The notes: generated by a model from the sequence alone, not told the origin. DNA of 64,000 nucleotides from Micromonospora sp. CB01531 (GCF_001905095.1 NZ_LWLS01000035.1:96377-160376), one strand, 5' to 3'; shown: positions 44,575-54,088, counted from the stretch's first letter. Made by a program: numbers and translations.

Positions 44575-45848
44575 CCACGGTCGACCCGACGCCGGCGGCA
44601 CTGCCGGCGGCGCTGGCCGAGCCGACCGTGCCGGTGCGGCGGGGCTGGATCGCGCTGATCTTCGCGGCCAATCTCGGCGTCTGGATGGCCTTCTTCACCC
44701 CGATCCAGGTGCTGCTGCCGCAGCAGGTGGAGCGGATCGCGCCGGGCGACAAGGAGGCCATGCTCGCGGTGGTCACCGGACTCGGCGCGCTCGCCGCGGT
44801 GCTGGCCAACCCGCTCGCCGGGGCGCTGTCCGACCGGACCGTGCTCCGGCTGGCGGGCCGGCACTTCGGTCGGCGGCACGTGTGGACCGCGTCCGGCGCG
44901 GTGGTCGGCGCGCTCGCCCTGGTGCTGCTAGCCCGGCAGGACAGCATCGCCGGGGTGGCGATCGGCTGGGTGGCCGCGCAGGTGTGCTTCAACGCGATGC
45001 TGGCCAGCCTCACCGCCGCCATCCCGGACCGGGTGCCGGTCGCCCAGCGCGGCGGCGTCTCCGGCTGGGTGGGCATCCCGCAGGCGCTCGGCCTGGTGCT
45101 CGGGGCGGTGCTGGTCACCGCCGTGGTCACCGGCAACGCCGCCGGGTACGCGGCCGTCGCGCTCGCCGTGCTGCTGCTGTCGCTGCCGTTCGCGCTGCTC
45201 ACCGAGGACGACCCGCTGCCCCGGGAGCACCGCCCGGCGCTGCGGTTGCGCGGGCTGCTCGCCTCGATGTGGATCAGCCCGCGCCGGCACCCCGACTTCG
45301 CCTGGGCCTGGTTCACCCGGTTCCTGGTCCAGACCGGCAACGCGCTGGGCACGCTCTACCTGCTGTACTTCCTCGCCGACGGGGTGCGCGTGCCCGACCC
45401 CGAGGGCGCGCTGCTGGTGCTGATCCTGCTCTACACGCTCGGCATGATGCTGACCGCGGTGGTGGCCGGGCGGCTGTCGGACCGGTCCGGCCGGCGCAAG
45501 GTCTTCGTGATCGTCTCCGGGCTGATCATGGCGGTGGCGGCCCTGCTGCTGGCCGTGGCGCCGGTCTGGCCGATGGCGGTCACCGCCGCGCTGCTGCTCG
45601 GCGCCGGCTACGGCGTCTACCTGGCGGTGGACGCGGCGCTGATCACCCAGGTGCTGCCGGCCGCCACCGACCGGGCCAAGGACCTCGGAGTGATCAACAT
45701 CGCCAACTCCGCGCCGCAGGTGCTCGGCCCGGCCCTCTCCGCCCCGATCGTCGTCCACCTGGGCGGCTACCCCACCCTGTACGCGGTCACCGCGGCGGTC
45801 ACCCTGCTCGGCAGCGCCCTGGTGCTGAAGATCAGATCGGTACCCTGA
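44571..45848 (+). CDS. MFS sugar-type transporter paired with GH1 enzyme
   Basis: The 425-residue protein has 12 membrane segments. The first, GWIALIFAANLGVWMAFFTPIQVLLP, is followed by NPLAGALSDRTVLRLAGRHFGRRHVW, the loop 2-3 motif, and the second half carries VVAGRLSDRSGRRKVFVIVSG. The coupled GH1 gene suggests uptake of beta-glucosides or cellobiose. The GTG overlaps the GH1 stop, so the pair is translationally coupled. Confidence 0.84.
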   Translation: MTTVDPTPAALPAALAEPTVPVRRGWIALIFAANLGVWMAFFTPIQVLLPQQVERIAPGDKEAMLAVVTGLGALAAVLANPLAGALSDRTVLRLAGRHFGRRHVWTASGAVVGALALVLLARQDSIAGVAIGWVAAQVCFNAMLASLTAAIPDRVPVAQRGGVSGWVGIPQALGLVLGAVLVTAVVTGNAAGYAAVALAVLLLSLPFALLTEDDPLPREHRPALRLRGLLASMWISPRRHPDFAWAWFTRFLVQTGNALGTLYLLYFLADGVRVPDPEGALLVLILLYTLGMMLTAVVAGRLSDRSGRRKVFVIVSGLIMAVAALLLAVAPVWPMAVTAALLLGAGYGVYLAVDAALITQVLPAATDRAKDLGVINIANSAPQVLGPALSAPIVVHLGGYPTLYAVTAAVTLLGSALVLKIRSVP

Positions 45849-45895
45849 CCGCCCCCTCGCTCAAATCGGCTCGCCGGCCGCCGTAGGCTGGGGAC

Positions 45896-47305
45896 GTGAC
45901 GGTACGTGTACGCTTCGCCCCTTCCCCGACCGGTATGTTCCACGTCGGCGGCGCCCGCTCGGCCCTGCAGAACTGGATCTACGCCAAGCAGCAGGGCGGG
46001 GTGTTCGTGCTCCGCATCGAGGACACCGACGCGGCCCGCAACAAGCCCGAGTGGACCGAGGGCATCCTGTCGGCGCTCGACTGGATCGGCATCGAGCGGG
46101 GCAGCTACGAGGGCCCGTACTTCCAGTCGTCGTACGCCGGTGAGCACCGCGCCGCGGCACAGCGGCTGTACGAGAGCGGCCGGGCGTACTACTGCGACTG
46201 CACCCGCGAGGACGTGCAGGCGCGCACCGGCTCCCAGTACGCCGGGTACGACGGCTTCTGCCGGGACCGCGGGCTCGGGCCCGGCGCGGGGCGGGCCCTG
46301 CGCTTCCGTACCCCGGACGAGGGCGAGACCGTGGTGGTCGACCTGATCCGCGGCGAGCCGACCTTCGAGAACAAGCTGATCGAGGACTTCGTCATCGCCC
46401 GCGGGGACGGCTCGCCGGTCTTCCTGCTCGCCAACGTGGTCGACGACATGACCATGGGGATCACCCACGTGATCCGGGCCGAGGAGCACCTGCCCAACAC
46501 CCCGAAGCAGCAGCTGCTCTGGGACGCCCTCGGGGTCAAGCCGCCGGTCTGGGCGCACGTGCCCGTGGTGGTGAACGAGAAGCGGCAGAAGCTGTCCAAG
46601 CGGCGGGACAAGGTCGCCCTGGAGGCGTACCGGGACGAGGGCTACCTCGCCGAGGCGATGCGCAACTACCTGATGCTGCTCGGCTGGGCTCCCTCCGGCG
46701 ACCGGGAGATCGTGCCCTGGTCGGTGATCGAGGAGGAGTTCCGGCTGGATGAGGTGAACCCCTCCCCGGCGTTCTTCGACGAGAAGAAGCTGCGCGCGTT
46801 CAACGGCGAGTACATCCGCGCGCTGCCGGTGGAGGACTTCATCGGCGCCTGCCAGCCGTGGCTGACCGGCACCGGAACCATCGCCCCGCCCCCATGGCAG
46901 CCGGAGGAGTTCGACCCGGCCGCGTTCGCCGCGGTGGCGCCGCTGGCGCAGACCCGGATCGCGGTGCTCAGCGAGATCGTGCCGAACGTCGACTTCCTCT
47001 TCCTGGCCGACCCGCTGATCGACGAGGCGGCCTGGGCGAAGGCGATGAAGGAGGGCGCGGCCGCGCTGCTGGAGGCGGCGATCGCCGCGTTCGAGGCGCT
47101 GGAGTCCTGGGACGCCGAGTCGCTGAAGTCCACGCTGGAGGCGGTCGGCGCGGAGCGGGGCCTGAAGCTGGGCAAGGCGCAGGCGCCGGTCCGAGTGGCG
47201 ATCACCGGCCGTACGGTCGGCCTGCCGCTCTTCGAGTCCCTCGAGGTGCTGGGCCGCGACCGCGCCCTGACCCGGCTGCGCGCCGCCCGGGTGCGCCTGG
47301 TCTGA
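45896..47305 (+). CDS. gltX: Glutamyl-tRNA synthetase
   Basis: The 469-residue protein starts [24 protein letters not shown] with the HIGH-class motif as HVGG at 16-19. [13 protein letters not shown] is the Cys-containing zinc region, and KLSKRRDK at 232-239 is the KMSKS loop. The C-terminal anticodon-binding domain ([19 protein letters not shown], ...[25 protein letters not shown]) is complete. It charges tRNA-Glu. The GTG 45896 start sits after a purine-rich TGGGGAC. Ends in a strong terminator. Confidence 0.95.
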   Translation: MTVRVRFAPSPTGMFHVGGARSALQNWIYAKQQGGVFVLRIEDTDAARNKPEWTEGILSALDWIGIERGSYEGPYFQSSYAGEHRAAAQRLYESGRAYYCDCTREDVQARTGSQYAGYDGFCRDRGLGPGAGRALRFRTPDEGETVVVDLIRGEPTFENKLIEDFVIARGDGSPVFLLANVVDDMTMGITHVIRAEEHLPNTPKQQLLWDALGVKPPVWAHVPVVVNEKRQKLSKRRDKVALEAYRDEGYLAEAMRNYLMLLGWAPSGDREIVPWSVIEEEFRLDEVNPSPAFFDEKKLRAFNGEYIRALPVEDFIGACQPWLTGTGTIAPPPWQPEEFDPAAFAAVAPLAQTRIAVLSEIVPNVDFLFLADPLIDEAAWAKAMKEGAAALLEAAIAAFEALESWDAESLKSTLEAVGAERGLKLGKAQAPVRVAITGRTVGLPLFESLEVLGRDRALTRLRAARVRLV

Positions 47306-47315
47306 CCTCGCATCG

Positions 47316-47351
47316 CGAAGGGGCCCGCCGGTCGTCCGGCGGGCCCCTTCG
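47316..47351. terminator. Bidirectional terminator of gltX and CopC-like gene
   Basis: CGAAGGGGCCCGCCGG and CCGGCGGGCCCCTTCG are perfect 16-bp arms with loop TCGT, in the gap between convergent genes. Confidence 0.88.
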
Positions 47352-47381
47352 TCGTACGGCGGTGGAGAGCTGCCGGGCGGC

Positions 47382-47978
47382 TCAGCGGCGGGCGGAGCGC
47401 CGACGCAGCAGCAGCCCGCCGCCCAGCGCGACCAGCGCCACCACCGCCGCGAGCGCCCACCACAGGCCGGTACCGCCGCCGTCGTCGGAACGCGACGAAA
47501 CCGGGGCGGGGTTCGCCGAGGTCGCCTCGGCCACCGGGGTCGGGGGCGCCAGGGTGGTCGGCGACGCGCTGGCCGAGGGGGTGGCCGGGGCCACGCCGGT
47601 GGTCAGGGTGAAGCTGACCTGCCCCTTGATCGGGTGCCCGTCGGTCGAGCCGACCTGGTAGGCGACCGTGTAGACGCCGGCCGGCCCGGGGGTGAACGGC
47701 ACGCTCACCCGCTTGCCGGAGAAGGTCGGATCGCCGCCGGAGGCGGGGGCGTCATCCGGCCCGGTCACTGTGATCTTCGTCGTGCCTGGCGACAGGGTGG
47801 CCAGGAAGCGGAGCTCGATCCGCTTCGGCGCGGTCGCCACCTGGGCCCCGTTTTTCGGATCGCTGCCGGTCAACGAGTTGTGCGCGGCGGCGGGGCTGGC
47901 CGGCAGCAGCACGGCTCCCACCGCCACCCCGAGAACCACCAGCCAGGTACGCGCCGCACGGGCAATCGTGCCCCCCAT
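47382..47978 (-). CDS. CopC-domain secreted copper-handling protein
   Basis: The 198-residue protein has a signal peptide (RTWLVVLGVAVGAVLLPASPAAAHN). Mature residues begin HNSLTGSDPKNGAQVATAPKRIELRF, the CopC-like first strand with the N-terminal His, and VYTVAYQVGSTDGHPIKGQVSFTLT gives the second copper-binding His. A Ser/Pro/Ala linker leads to a C-terminal membrane anchor GLWWALAAVVALVALGGGLLLRRR. It probably binds copper at the outer face of the membrane. No CopD partner is adjacent. Confidence 0.82.
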   Translation of the reverse strand: MGGTIARAARTWLVVLGVAVGAVLLPASPAAAHNSLTGSDPKNGAQVATAPKRIELRFLATLSPGTTKITVTGPDDAPASGGDPTFSGKRVSVPFTPGPAGVYTVAYQVGSTDGHPIKGQVSFTLTTGVAPATPSASASPTTLAPPTPVAEATSANPAPVSSRSDDGGGTGLWWALAAVVALVALGGGLLLRRRSARR

Positions 47979-48203
47979 GAGCCCCTCCGTCCGGGTACTA
48001 TCCGGCCGCTGATCAACGGCCGCTCACATTAGTCGGCCGCAGATCGCAGATAGTTCCAAATACTCTTCCAGCAGCTGCAACCGAATGACGTTCTGCGGAG
48101 TCTTTGAGGTGGGCACCGGTTCTCGCCGGGCGACCACCACCGTCGGCCGATACAACGTGACCTGCAGCGGAAGCCAGCCATCGAACGGGGCGAGGAGGCG
48201 GCG
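47979..48203. other. Divergent promoter gap, no gene seen
   Basis: The 225 bp separate the divergent CopC-like and membrane-protein genes. The A/T-richer segment near 48030-48090 is a candidate promoter; no gene is supported. Confidence 0.4.
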
Positions 48204-48869
48204 ATGATCCGGAGGGTGTCGCGACTGCTGGTGGCCGTGACCGGCGCGGTGCTCGCGACCACGTGCACGCTGCTCCTGAGCGGCCCGCCGGCGGCCCGGG
48301 CGGCCGGGCCCGGGCCCAAGCTCGCACCGGCCGGGGTGGACATCACCGGCGACCAACTGGACCAGCCGCTGCAGCTGCGCGCCGACACCCAACCCGCCCA
48401 GGTGAACGCCGTCATCGACCAGGTGAGCTGGCTGGCCCGGACCGGGCAGCAGCGCGGCCCGGCCGCGCAGGACCTCGGTCCGAAGTACACCGTCGTGGTG
48501 CTGACCGCCGGAGTGCCGGTGAAGACCTACGACCTCTACCCGCTCGCCAAGGGCGGGCCCCGGATCTACCGGCCGGCCAAGCAGCCCGACCTGAGCAAGG
48601 CCCGGGCCGGCTGGTTCTTCGGCCGGCTGAACATGTCCGAGACGCTGCGCTCCGTCGGTGTGCCGCTGGAGCGGCAGTTCGACACGCTCAGCGGCGGCCT
48701 CGGCGGCGGCGAGCGGGTCCTGCCGGAGGACACGCTGAACCCGGTGCAGGACATCGACGCGGCGATGACCGAACTCCAGCGACTGCTGCTGCTCAACGTC
48801 GGGGTGGTGGTGGTCATCACCGCCGGGCTCGCCGGGATCGCGCTGCTGGTCCGCCGCCGCACCCGCTGA
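48204..48869 (+). CDS. Hypothetical secreted or membrane-anchored protein
   Basis: The 221-residue protein has an N-terminal signal peptide (IRRVSRLLVAVTGAVLATTCTLLLSGPPAARA) with a candidate lipobox-free cleavage after AARA, a soluble domain with PKYTVVVLTAGVPVKTYDLYPLAKGGPRIYRPAKQPD, and a C-terminal membrane helix (LLLLNVGVVVVITAGLAGIALLVRRRTR). The C-terminus with Arg tail places the domain outside. No family recognised. Confidence 0.65.
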   Translation: MIRRVSRLLVAVTGAVLATTCTLLLSGPPAARAAGPGPKLAPAGVDITGDQLDQPLQLRADTQPAQVNAVIDQVSWLARTGQQRGPAAQDLGPKYTVVVLTAGVPVKTYDLYPLAKGGPRIYRPAKQPDLSKARAGWFFGRLNMSETLRSVGVPLERQFDTLSGGLGGGERVLPEDTLNPVQDIDAAMTELQRLLLLNVGVVVVITAGLAGIALLVRRRTR

Positions 48870-48896
48870 GCCGGTCGCCCCGGCGGCGCCGGCGTG

Positions 48897-49823
48897 TCAG
48901 ACCTCCAGCACCACCTTGCCCCGAACGTGCCCCGCCGCCACCAGCCGCTGCGCCTCGGCGGCCTCGGCCAGCGGGAAGGTCCGGGCCACGTGCACGGTGA
49001 GCCGGTCGGCGTCGACCAGCCCGGCCAGCACACTCAGGTCCGCGGTGGACGGCTTCACGAAGAGGTAGCTGCCGCCGAGCCGGGTGACATGCTCCGGGTC
49101 GGCGGTGGAGACCAGCCGGGCCGGCCGGGCGAGCAGCTCGGCCGAGACGTCCAGCGCCTCGCCGCCGAAGAGGTCCAGCGCCACGTCCACCCCGTCGGGC
49201 GCGACCGCGCGGATCCGGTCCAGCAGGCCGGCGCCGTAGCTGACCGGTTCGGCGCCCAACGACCGGACGAAGTCGTGGTTGGCCTCGCTGGTCGTGCCGA
49301 TCACCTTGCCGGCGCCGAGCGCCCGGGCCAGCTGCACCGCCAGGTGCCCCACCCCGCCGGACGCGCCGTGCACCAGGACCGTGTCGTTGGCGCCCGTCCG
49401 GGCCAGCTGCAACGCCTGGTACGCGGTCAGCCCGGCCAGCGGCAGGCCACCCGCCTCCGGCCAGGACGCCTGGACCGGCTTGTCGGCGAGGCACCGTTCC
49501 GGGGCGGGCACCAGCTCCGCGTACGTGCCGTGCTGGACGTCGTCGCGGCGGACGTACCCGATCACCTCGTCGCCCACCGCGAAACCGGTCACCGCCGGGC
49601 CGACCGCCTCGACCACCCCGGCCGCGTCCCAGCCGGGCACCAGCGGGAAGTGCGCCGGCATGCCGCCGGCCAGGTGGCCCTCGCGGACCTTCCAGTCGAC
49701 CGGGTTCACCCCGGCGACGCGCACCCGGACCAGGACCGTGTCCGGCCCGACCGGCGGGGTGGGCAGCTCGCGCAGGGTGAGCTGGTCCGCCGAGCCGTAC
49801 GCGTCGATCGCAATCGCCTTCAC
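48897..49823 (-). CDS. NADPH:quinone oxidoreductase-like (zinc-free MDR)
   Basis: The roughly 308-residue protein belongs to the medium-chain dehydrogenases: VLVRVRVAGVNPVDWKVREGHL, VPGWDAAGVVEAVGPAVTGFAVGDEVIGYV and the nucleotide motif VLVHGASGGVGHLAVQLARALGAGKVIGTTSE near 145-175. The zinc-binding Cys are missing, as in quinone-reductase-like members. It probably reduces quinones or enals with NADPH. The start may be GTG 49823 or ATG 49832. It is convergent with the preceding gene. Confidence 0.84.
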   Translation of the reverse strand: MKAIAIDAYGSADQLTLRELPTPPVGPDTVLVRVRVAGVNPVDWKVREGHLAGGMPAHFPLVPGWDAAGVVEAVGPAVTGFAVGDEVIGYVRRDDVQHGTYAELVPAPERCLADKPVQASWPEAGGLPLAGLTAYQALQLARTGANDTVLVHGASGGVGHLAVQLARALGAGKVIGTTSEANHDFVRSLGAEPVSYGAGLLDRIRAVAPDGVDVALDLFGGEALDVSAELLARPARLVSTADPEHVTRLGGSYLFVKPSTADLSVLAGLVDADRLTVHVARTFPLAEAAEAQRLVAAGHVRGKVVLEV

Positions 49824-50013
49824 GCTGCCCACGCTAGTGCTGAACGATCGCCGGGCTTGCCGGGCGGCGAAATTGTCGTAGCGGTGGCCGTCGGCTCTGC
49901 CGGCCCACGCCGGCCGGAGCCCGGTGCGCGAGAGGTAACTCCTGAACCGCTACGACGCCATGCCGTCACCCGTGAACCGGCGGCCGGCCCCGGCAAGGCG
50001 AGTCGGCAAGCGG

Positions 50014-50349
50014 TCAGCACCAGCGGCGCGGTGGCCGCTCCCGGCGGACCGTACGGTTGCGGGGCCGCACCGCGCCGTGCTGGTGCGCCCCAGCCCAGCC
50101 GGGCAGGTCGCTGCAGCAGCCCTGGCTCGGCACCGGCTCGGGCAGGGCCGGCAACACCGGCTCGGCGGCCCGCTGCCGTGGCGCGGACGGGTCGTCGTCC
50201 CCGCGCTCCGGCCCCCAGCCGGCGGGCGTCTCCGCCGGATGGGTCAGGCCGGCCCGGCGCGGGTGCTTGGCGGACACCGGCTGGTCGTGGGGCCCCGGCC
50301 GGCAGGGCTCACCCTGGGCGCAGCCGTTTTCGGCCTCCCCGTGCGCCAT
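50014..50349 (-). CDS. Possible small His/Cys-rich protein, unrecognised
   Basis: The 111-residue frame (MAHGEAENGCAQGEPCRPGPHDQPVSAKHP...) starts at an ATG with GAGGAG eight bases upstream, a strong ribosome site. The content is Pro/Arg/Gly-rich with four Cys and several His, but no domain. Very high GC makes long frames common, so it is only a candidate. The ORF continues upstream of the ATG but is not supported. Confidence 0.35.
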   Translation of the reverse strand: MAHGEAENGCAQGEPCRPGPHDQPVSAKHPRRAGLTHPAETPAGWGPERGDDDPSAPRQRAAEPVLPALPEPVPSQGCCSDLPGWAGAHQHGAVRPRNRTVRRERPPRRWC

Positions 50350-50633
50350 CCCGGTCTCCTCACGTTCGCCATCGCCCGCCCGGCGGTCACCCCGGGCGTG
50401 CCCTGACACGGTACTGGCCGGGCCCGACGGACTGAACAGCGCGTACCCGTGGAGATCCGCTGCGACCGGGATCGGCCGGAGCGGGCGGCGTCCAGGCCGG
50501 GGCGGTGGCCACGGGATGCCGCCCAGTTCCAGGCCGGCCAGCACCTCGGTGCCGGGCGGGGCCGACCGGGCCAGCCCGGCCGCCGCCCACCCTCGATGTG
50601 CCGGCCCTGGTCAGGGCATGTCAGGCTGGACCG

Positions 50634-51899
50634 GTGAGCGAACCGGGCGGCACCGAACTGCCGGCCACGCTGCGCCGGATCGAACGGGCGGCGGGGGCCC
50701 TGGCCACCGTCAGCGTGGCCCGGATGGACGAGGCGCTGCCCTGGTTCCGGGAACTGCCGGCGGACCAGCGGTCCTGGGTCATGCTGGTCGCCCAGGCCGG
50801 CGTCCGGTCACTGGTGCAGTGGCTGCGCCAGGGCGGCGGCGCGACCGACAGCACCCAGGAGGTGTCGGACGAGGTCTTCGCCGCCGCACCCCAGGCCCTG
50901 GCCCGCTCGATCAGCCTCCAACAGACCGTCGCGCTGATCAAGGTGACCATCGAGGTGGTCGAGGAGCAGGTGGCGCACCTGGCCGCCGAGGGCGAGGAGC
51001 AGCCGCTGCGGGAGGCGGTGCTGCGCTTCTCCCGCGAGATCGCCTTCGCCGCCGCCCGGGTGTACGCCCGCGCCGCCGAGTCGCGCGGCTCCTGGGACGC
51101 CCGGCTGCAGGCGTTGCTGGTGGACGCGCTGCTGCGCGGCGACTCGCCGGACGTGCTGGCCAGCCGGGCGGCGGCGCTGGGCTGGACGGACGCGCCCCCG
51201 GTGGCGGTGGCGGTCGGGCGCTCCCCCGGCGGCGAGGTGGCCGCCGTGCTGCACACCGTCTACCGGCAGGCCCGCCGGATCGGGGTCGAGGTGATCGGCG
51301 GCGTGCACGGCGACCGGCTGGTCATCGTGCTCGGCGGGGCGGCGGACCCGGTGACGGCGACGGAGAAGCTGCTGACCGCGTTCGGGGAGGGGCCGGTGGT
51401 GGTGGGTCCGGCCGTACCCAGCCTGGACGAGGCGACGGACTCGGCGCGGGCCGCGCTGGCCGGGTTCCGCGCGGCGCCGGCCTGGCCGACCGCCCCCTGC
51501 CCGGTGGCCGCCGCCGACCTGCTGCCCGAGCGGGCCCTGGCGGGTGACGCCGAGGCCCGCCGCCGGCTGCGCCACGACGTGTACGCGGCGCTGGTCCGCG
51601 CCGGGGGTGAACTGCTGGAGACCCTGGACGCCTTCTTCGCCGCCGGCGGCACGTTGGAGAGCGCCGCCCGGGCGCTCTTCGTGCACCCCAACACGGTGCG
51701 TTACCGGCTCAAGCGGGTCGCCGAGGTGACCGGCTTCTCGCCGTTCGCGCCGCGGGACGCGTTCGCCCTGCAGGTGGCGCTGACCGTGGGGCGGCTCGAC
51801 CCGGTCGTCCCGGCCGTCGCACCGGTCCCGAGCCAGACATTGGCCCCAGGCACCCGGAAAGCAGCACAGACTGGTGATGATCGTCGCCGATTTTTGTAG
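50634..51899 (+). CDS. fasR: FasR-type PucR-family regulator of fatty acid synthesis
   Basis: The 421-residue protein has a helical N-terminal domain and a C-terminal PucR helix-turn-helix, ETLDAFFAAGGTLESAARALFVHPNTVRYRLKRVAEVTGF at about 325-365. Its place directly upstream of fabD matches FasR of Streptomyces (SCO2386), an activator of fabD-fabH-acpP-fabF. The GTG at 50634 was chosen because the frame to the 5' side is unlike. Ligand is thought to be acyl-CoA, from Streptomyces and mycobacterial work on related regulators, not from this sequence. Confidence 0.82.
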   Translation: MSEPGGTELPATLRRIERAAGALATVSVARMDEALPWFRELPADQRSWVMLVAQAGVRSLVQWLRQGGGATDSTQEVSDEVFAAAPQALARSISLQQTVALIKVTIEVVEEQVAHLAAEGEEQPLREAVLRFSREIAFAAARVYARAAESRGSWDARLQALLVDALLRGDSPDVLASRAAALGWTDAPPVAVAVGRSPGGEVAAVLHTVYRQARRIGVEVIGGVHGDRLVIVLGGAADPVTATEKLLTAFGEGPVVVGPAVPSLDEATDSARAALAGFRAAPAWPTAPCPVAAADLLPERALAGDAEARRRLRHDVYAALVRAGGELLETLDAFFAAGGTLESAARALFVHPNTVRYRLKRVAEVTGFSPFAPRDAFALQVALTVGRLDPVVPAVAPVPSQTLAPGTRKAAQTGDDRRRFL

Positions 51900-51910
51900 G
51901 GTTCCTCCAA
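51894..51910 (+). promoter_or_regulatory. Candidate FasR operator ahead of fabD
   Basis: TTGTAGG and CCTCCAA are inverted half sites matching at six of seven positions, with spacer GTT, starting at the end of fasR and 68 bp before the fabD GTG. The proximity and the role of FasR suggest an operator; no known consensus was available to compare. Confidence 0.4.
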
Positions 51911-51977
51911 CGCTCCTAGTGCGGTTTGGTGCCGTGCGTTACAGCGCGACCCGCGAGTATCCGTCAGAGTCGTAGAC

Positions 51978-53147
51978 GTGCTCGCCGTTCTCTCACCCGG
52001 ACAGGGTTCCCAGAAACCCGGCTTCCTGACTCCCTGGCTCGACCTGCCCGGCGCCGAGGCGCGCCTGCGCTGGTGGTCCGCGCTGGCGGGAGTCGATCTG
52101 GTGCACCTCGGTACCCAGGCGGACGCGGACGAGATCAAGGACACCGCCCGCACGCAGCCGCTGCTCGTCGCGGCCGCGCTGCTCGCCGCGGAGCACCTGC
52201 CGATGTACGACGTCGCGCTGGTCGCCGGCCACAGCGTGGGCGAGCTGAGCGCCGCCGCCCTGGCCGGGGTGCTGCCCGCCGAGGCGGCCGTCACCCTCGC
52301 CGGCGTACGCGGCCGGGAGATGGCCGCCGCCTGCGCGCTGGAGCCCACCGGAATGGCCGCCGTGCTCGGCGGCGACCCGGACGAGGTGCTCGCCGCCATC
52401 GAGGCGCACGGGCTGCACCCGGCCAACCGCAACGGCACCGGCCAGGTCGTCGCCGCGGGCGCGGTGGCCGGCCTGGAGAAGCTGGCCGCCGAGCCGCCGG
52501 CGAAGGCCCGGGTCATCCGGCTCCAGGTCGCCGGCGCGTTCCACACCCCGTACATGGCCCCGGCCGAGGCCGCCCTGGCCACCGTGGCCGGCGGCATCGT
52601 GCCGGGCGACCCGGCCCGGATCCTGCTCTCCAACCGGGACGGCGCCGCCGTCAACCACGGCCGGGAGATGGTGCAGCGGCTGGTCCGGCAGGTCACCGCC
52701 CCGGTCCGCTGGGACCTGTGCATGCGGACCCTGGCCGACCTCGGGGTCACCGGCGTGATCGAGCTGCCGCCGGCCGGCACCCTGGCCGGCCTGGTCAAGC
52801 GCGAGCTCAAAGGCGAGGGGGCGCCCGAGATCGTCACCCTGAACACCCCCGCCGACCTGCCCGCCGCGCGGGACCTGATCGCCCGGCACAGCGGCCTGAG
52901 CGGCCACGAGCCGGCGATCCAGTTCCGGGTGGTGGTCTCCCCCGCCGCCGGGACCTTCGAGCCGCTGACCGGCCTGGCCGAGGGCACCGACCTGCGCGCC
53001 GGCCAGGTCATCGGCCACGTCGCCACCCGGCAGGGGCCGGTCGAGGTAACCGCGCACCACAGCGGGCTGCTCACCGAGTGGCTCGCCCACCACAACGACC
53101 CGGTCGCCCCGGGCCAGCCCCTCGCCCGCATCGGAGGACAGGCATGA
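51978..53147 (+). CDS. fabD: Malonyl-CoA:ACP transacylase with C-terminal lipoyl-like domain
   Basis: Residues 1-310 are FabD: LSPGQGSQKPG, VALVAGHSVGELSAAALAG with nucleophile Ser86, and VAGAFHTPYMAPAE with catalytic His189. The usual length is about 310. Residues 316-386 add a domain resembling a biotinyl/lipoyl carrier fold (VVVSPAAGTFEPL, GTDLRAGQVIGHVATRQG, HHSGLLTEWLAHHNDPVAPGQPLARI) but without the modified Lys: AMKM-like ATRQ. It loads malonyl from malonyl-CoA on ACP. The GTG 51978 is likely; stop ATGA overlaps fabH. Confidence 0.9.
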   Translation: MLAVLSPGQGSQKPGFLTPWLDLPGAEARLRWWSALAGVDLVHLGTQADADEIKDTARTQPLLVAAALLAAEHLPMYDVALVAGHSVGELSAAALAGVLPAEAAVTLAGVRGREMAAACALEPTGMAAVLGGDPDEVLAAIEAHGLHPANRNGTGQVVAAGAVAGLEKLAAEPPAKARVIRLQVAGAFHTPYMAPAEAALATVAGGIVPGDPARILLSNRDGAAVNHGREMVQRLVRQVTAPVRWDLCMRTLADLGVTGVIELPPAGTLAGLVKRELKGEGAPEIVTLNTPADLPAARDLIARHSGLSGHEPAIQFRVVVSPAAGTFEPLTGLAEGTDLRAGQVIGHVATRQGPVEVTAHHSGLLTEWLAHHNDPVAPGQPLARIGGQA

Positions 53148-54088
53148 CCGGCAGCAGGATCGTCGCGATGGGGCACTACCAGCCCGCCCGCGTGGTGACC
53201 AACGACGACATCGCGCAGTTGGTCGACACCAACGACGAGTGGATCCGGGACCGCGTCGGCATCGTCACCCGGCGGATCGCCGGTGACGAGACGGTGGCCG
53301 ACATGGCCACGGCCGCGGCCGGCAAGGCACTGGCCAACTCCGGCCTCAGCGCCGCCGACATCGACCTCGTCGTGGTCGCCACCTGCACCTCGATCGACCG
53401 CAGCCCGAACGTGGCCTGCCGGGTCGCCGCGAAGCTGGGCATCGCCGCCCCGGCCGCGTTCGACGTCAACACCGCCTGCTCGGGCTTCGCGTACGCGCTG
53501 GGCACGGCCGACCACGCGATCCGGGCCGGGGCGGCGCGCAACGCCCTCGTCATCGGCGCGGAGAAGCTCTCCGACTTCACCGACTGGACCGACCGCTCGA
53601 CCTGCATCATCTTCGGCGACGGCGCCGGGGCCGCGGTGGTCACCGCGACCGCCGAGGGCGAGCCGGCCGGGGTCGGGCCGGTGGTCTGGGGCTCGGTGCC
53701 GGAGAAGAGCGACGCGGTCCGGATCGAGGGCTGGCGGCCGTACATCGCGCAGGAGGGGCAGGCGGTGTTCCGCTGGGCCACCACCGCGCTGGCCCCGCTC
53801 GCGCTGCAGGCCTGCGAGAAGGCCGGGGTCGCCCCGTCCGAGCTGGCCGCGTTCGTGCCGCACCAGGCCAACGGCCGGATCATCGACGGCATCGCCAAGC
53901 GGCTGAACATCCCCGACGCGGTCATCGCCAAGGACATCGTCGAGTCCGGCAACACCTCGGCGGCAAGCGTCCCGCTGGCCCTGTCCAAGCTGGTCGAGCG
54001 GCGTGAGGTGCCGGCGGGTGCGCCGGTGCTGCTGTTCGGCTTCGGCGGCGGTCTGACCTACGCCGGTCAGGTCGTCCGCTGCCCCTGA
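53144..54088 (+). CDS. fabH: 3-oxoacyl-ACP synthase III
   Basis: The 314-residue protein has the Cys-His-Asn triad in order: FDVNTACSGFAYALG with Cys112, VPHQANGRI with His240 and ESGNTSAAS with Asn270. The N-terminus MTGSRIVAMGHYQPARVVTNDDIAQLVDTNDEWI is FabH-like. It condenses an acyl-CoA primer with malonyl-ACP. The ATG overlaps the fabD stop. Length is normal. Confidence 0.94.
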   Translation: MTGSRIVAMGHYQPARVVTNDDIAQLVDTNDEWIRDRVGIVTRRIAGDETVADMATAAAGKALANSGLSAADIDLVVVATCTSIDRSPNVACRVAAKLGIAAPAAFDVNTACSGFAYALGTADHAIRAGAARNALVIGAEKLSDFTDWTDRSTCIIFGDGAGAAVVTATAEGEPAGVGPVVWGSVPEKSDAVRIEGWRPYIAQEGQAVFRWATTALAPLALQACEKAGVAPSELAAFVPHQANGRIIDGIAKRLNIPDAVIAKDIVESGNTSAASVPLALSKLVERREVPAGAPVLLFGFGGGLTYAGQVVRCP

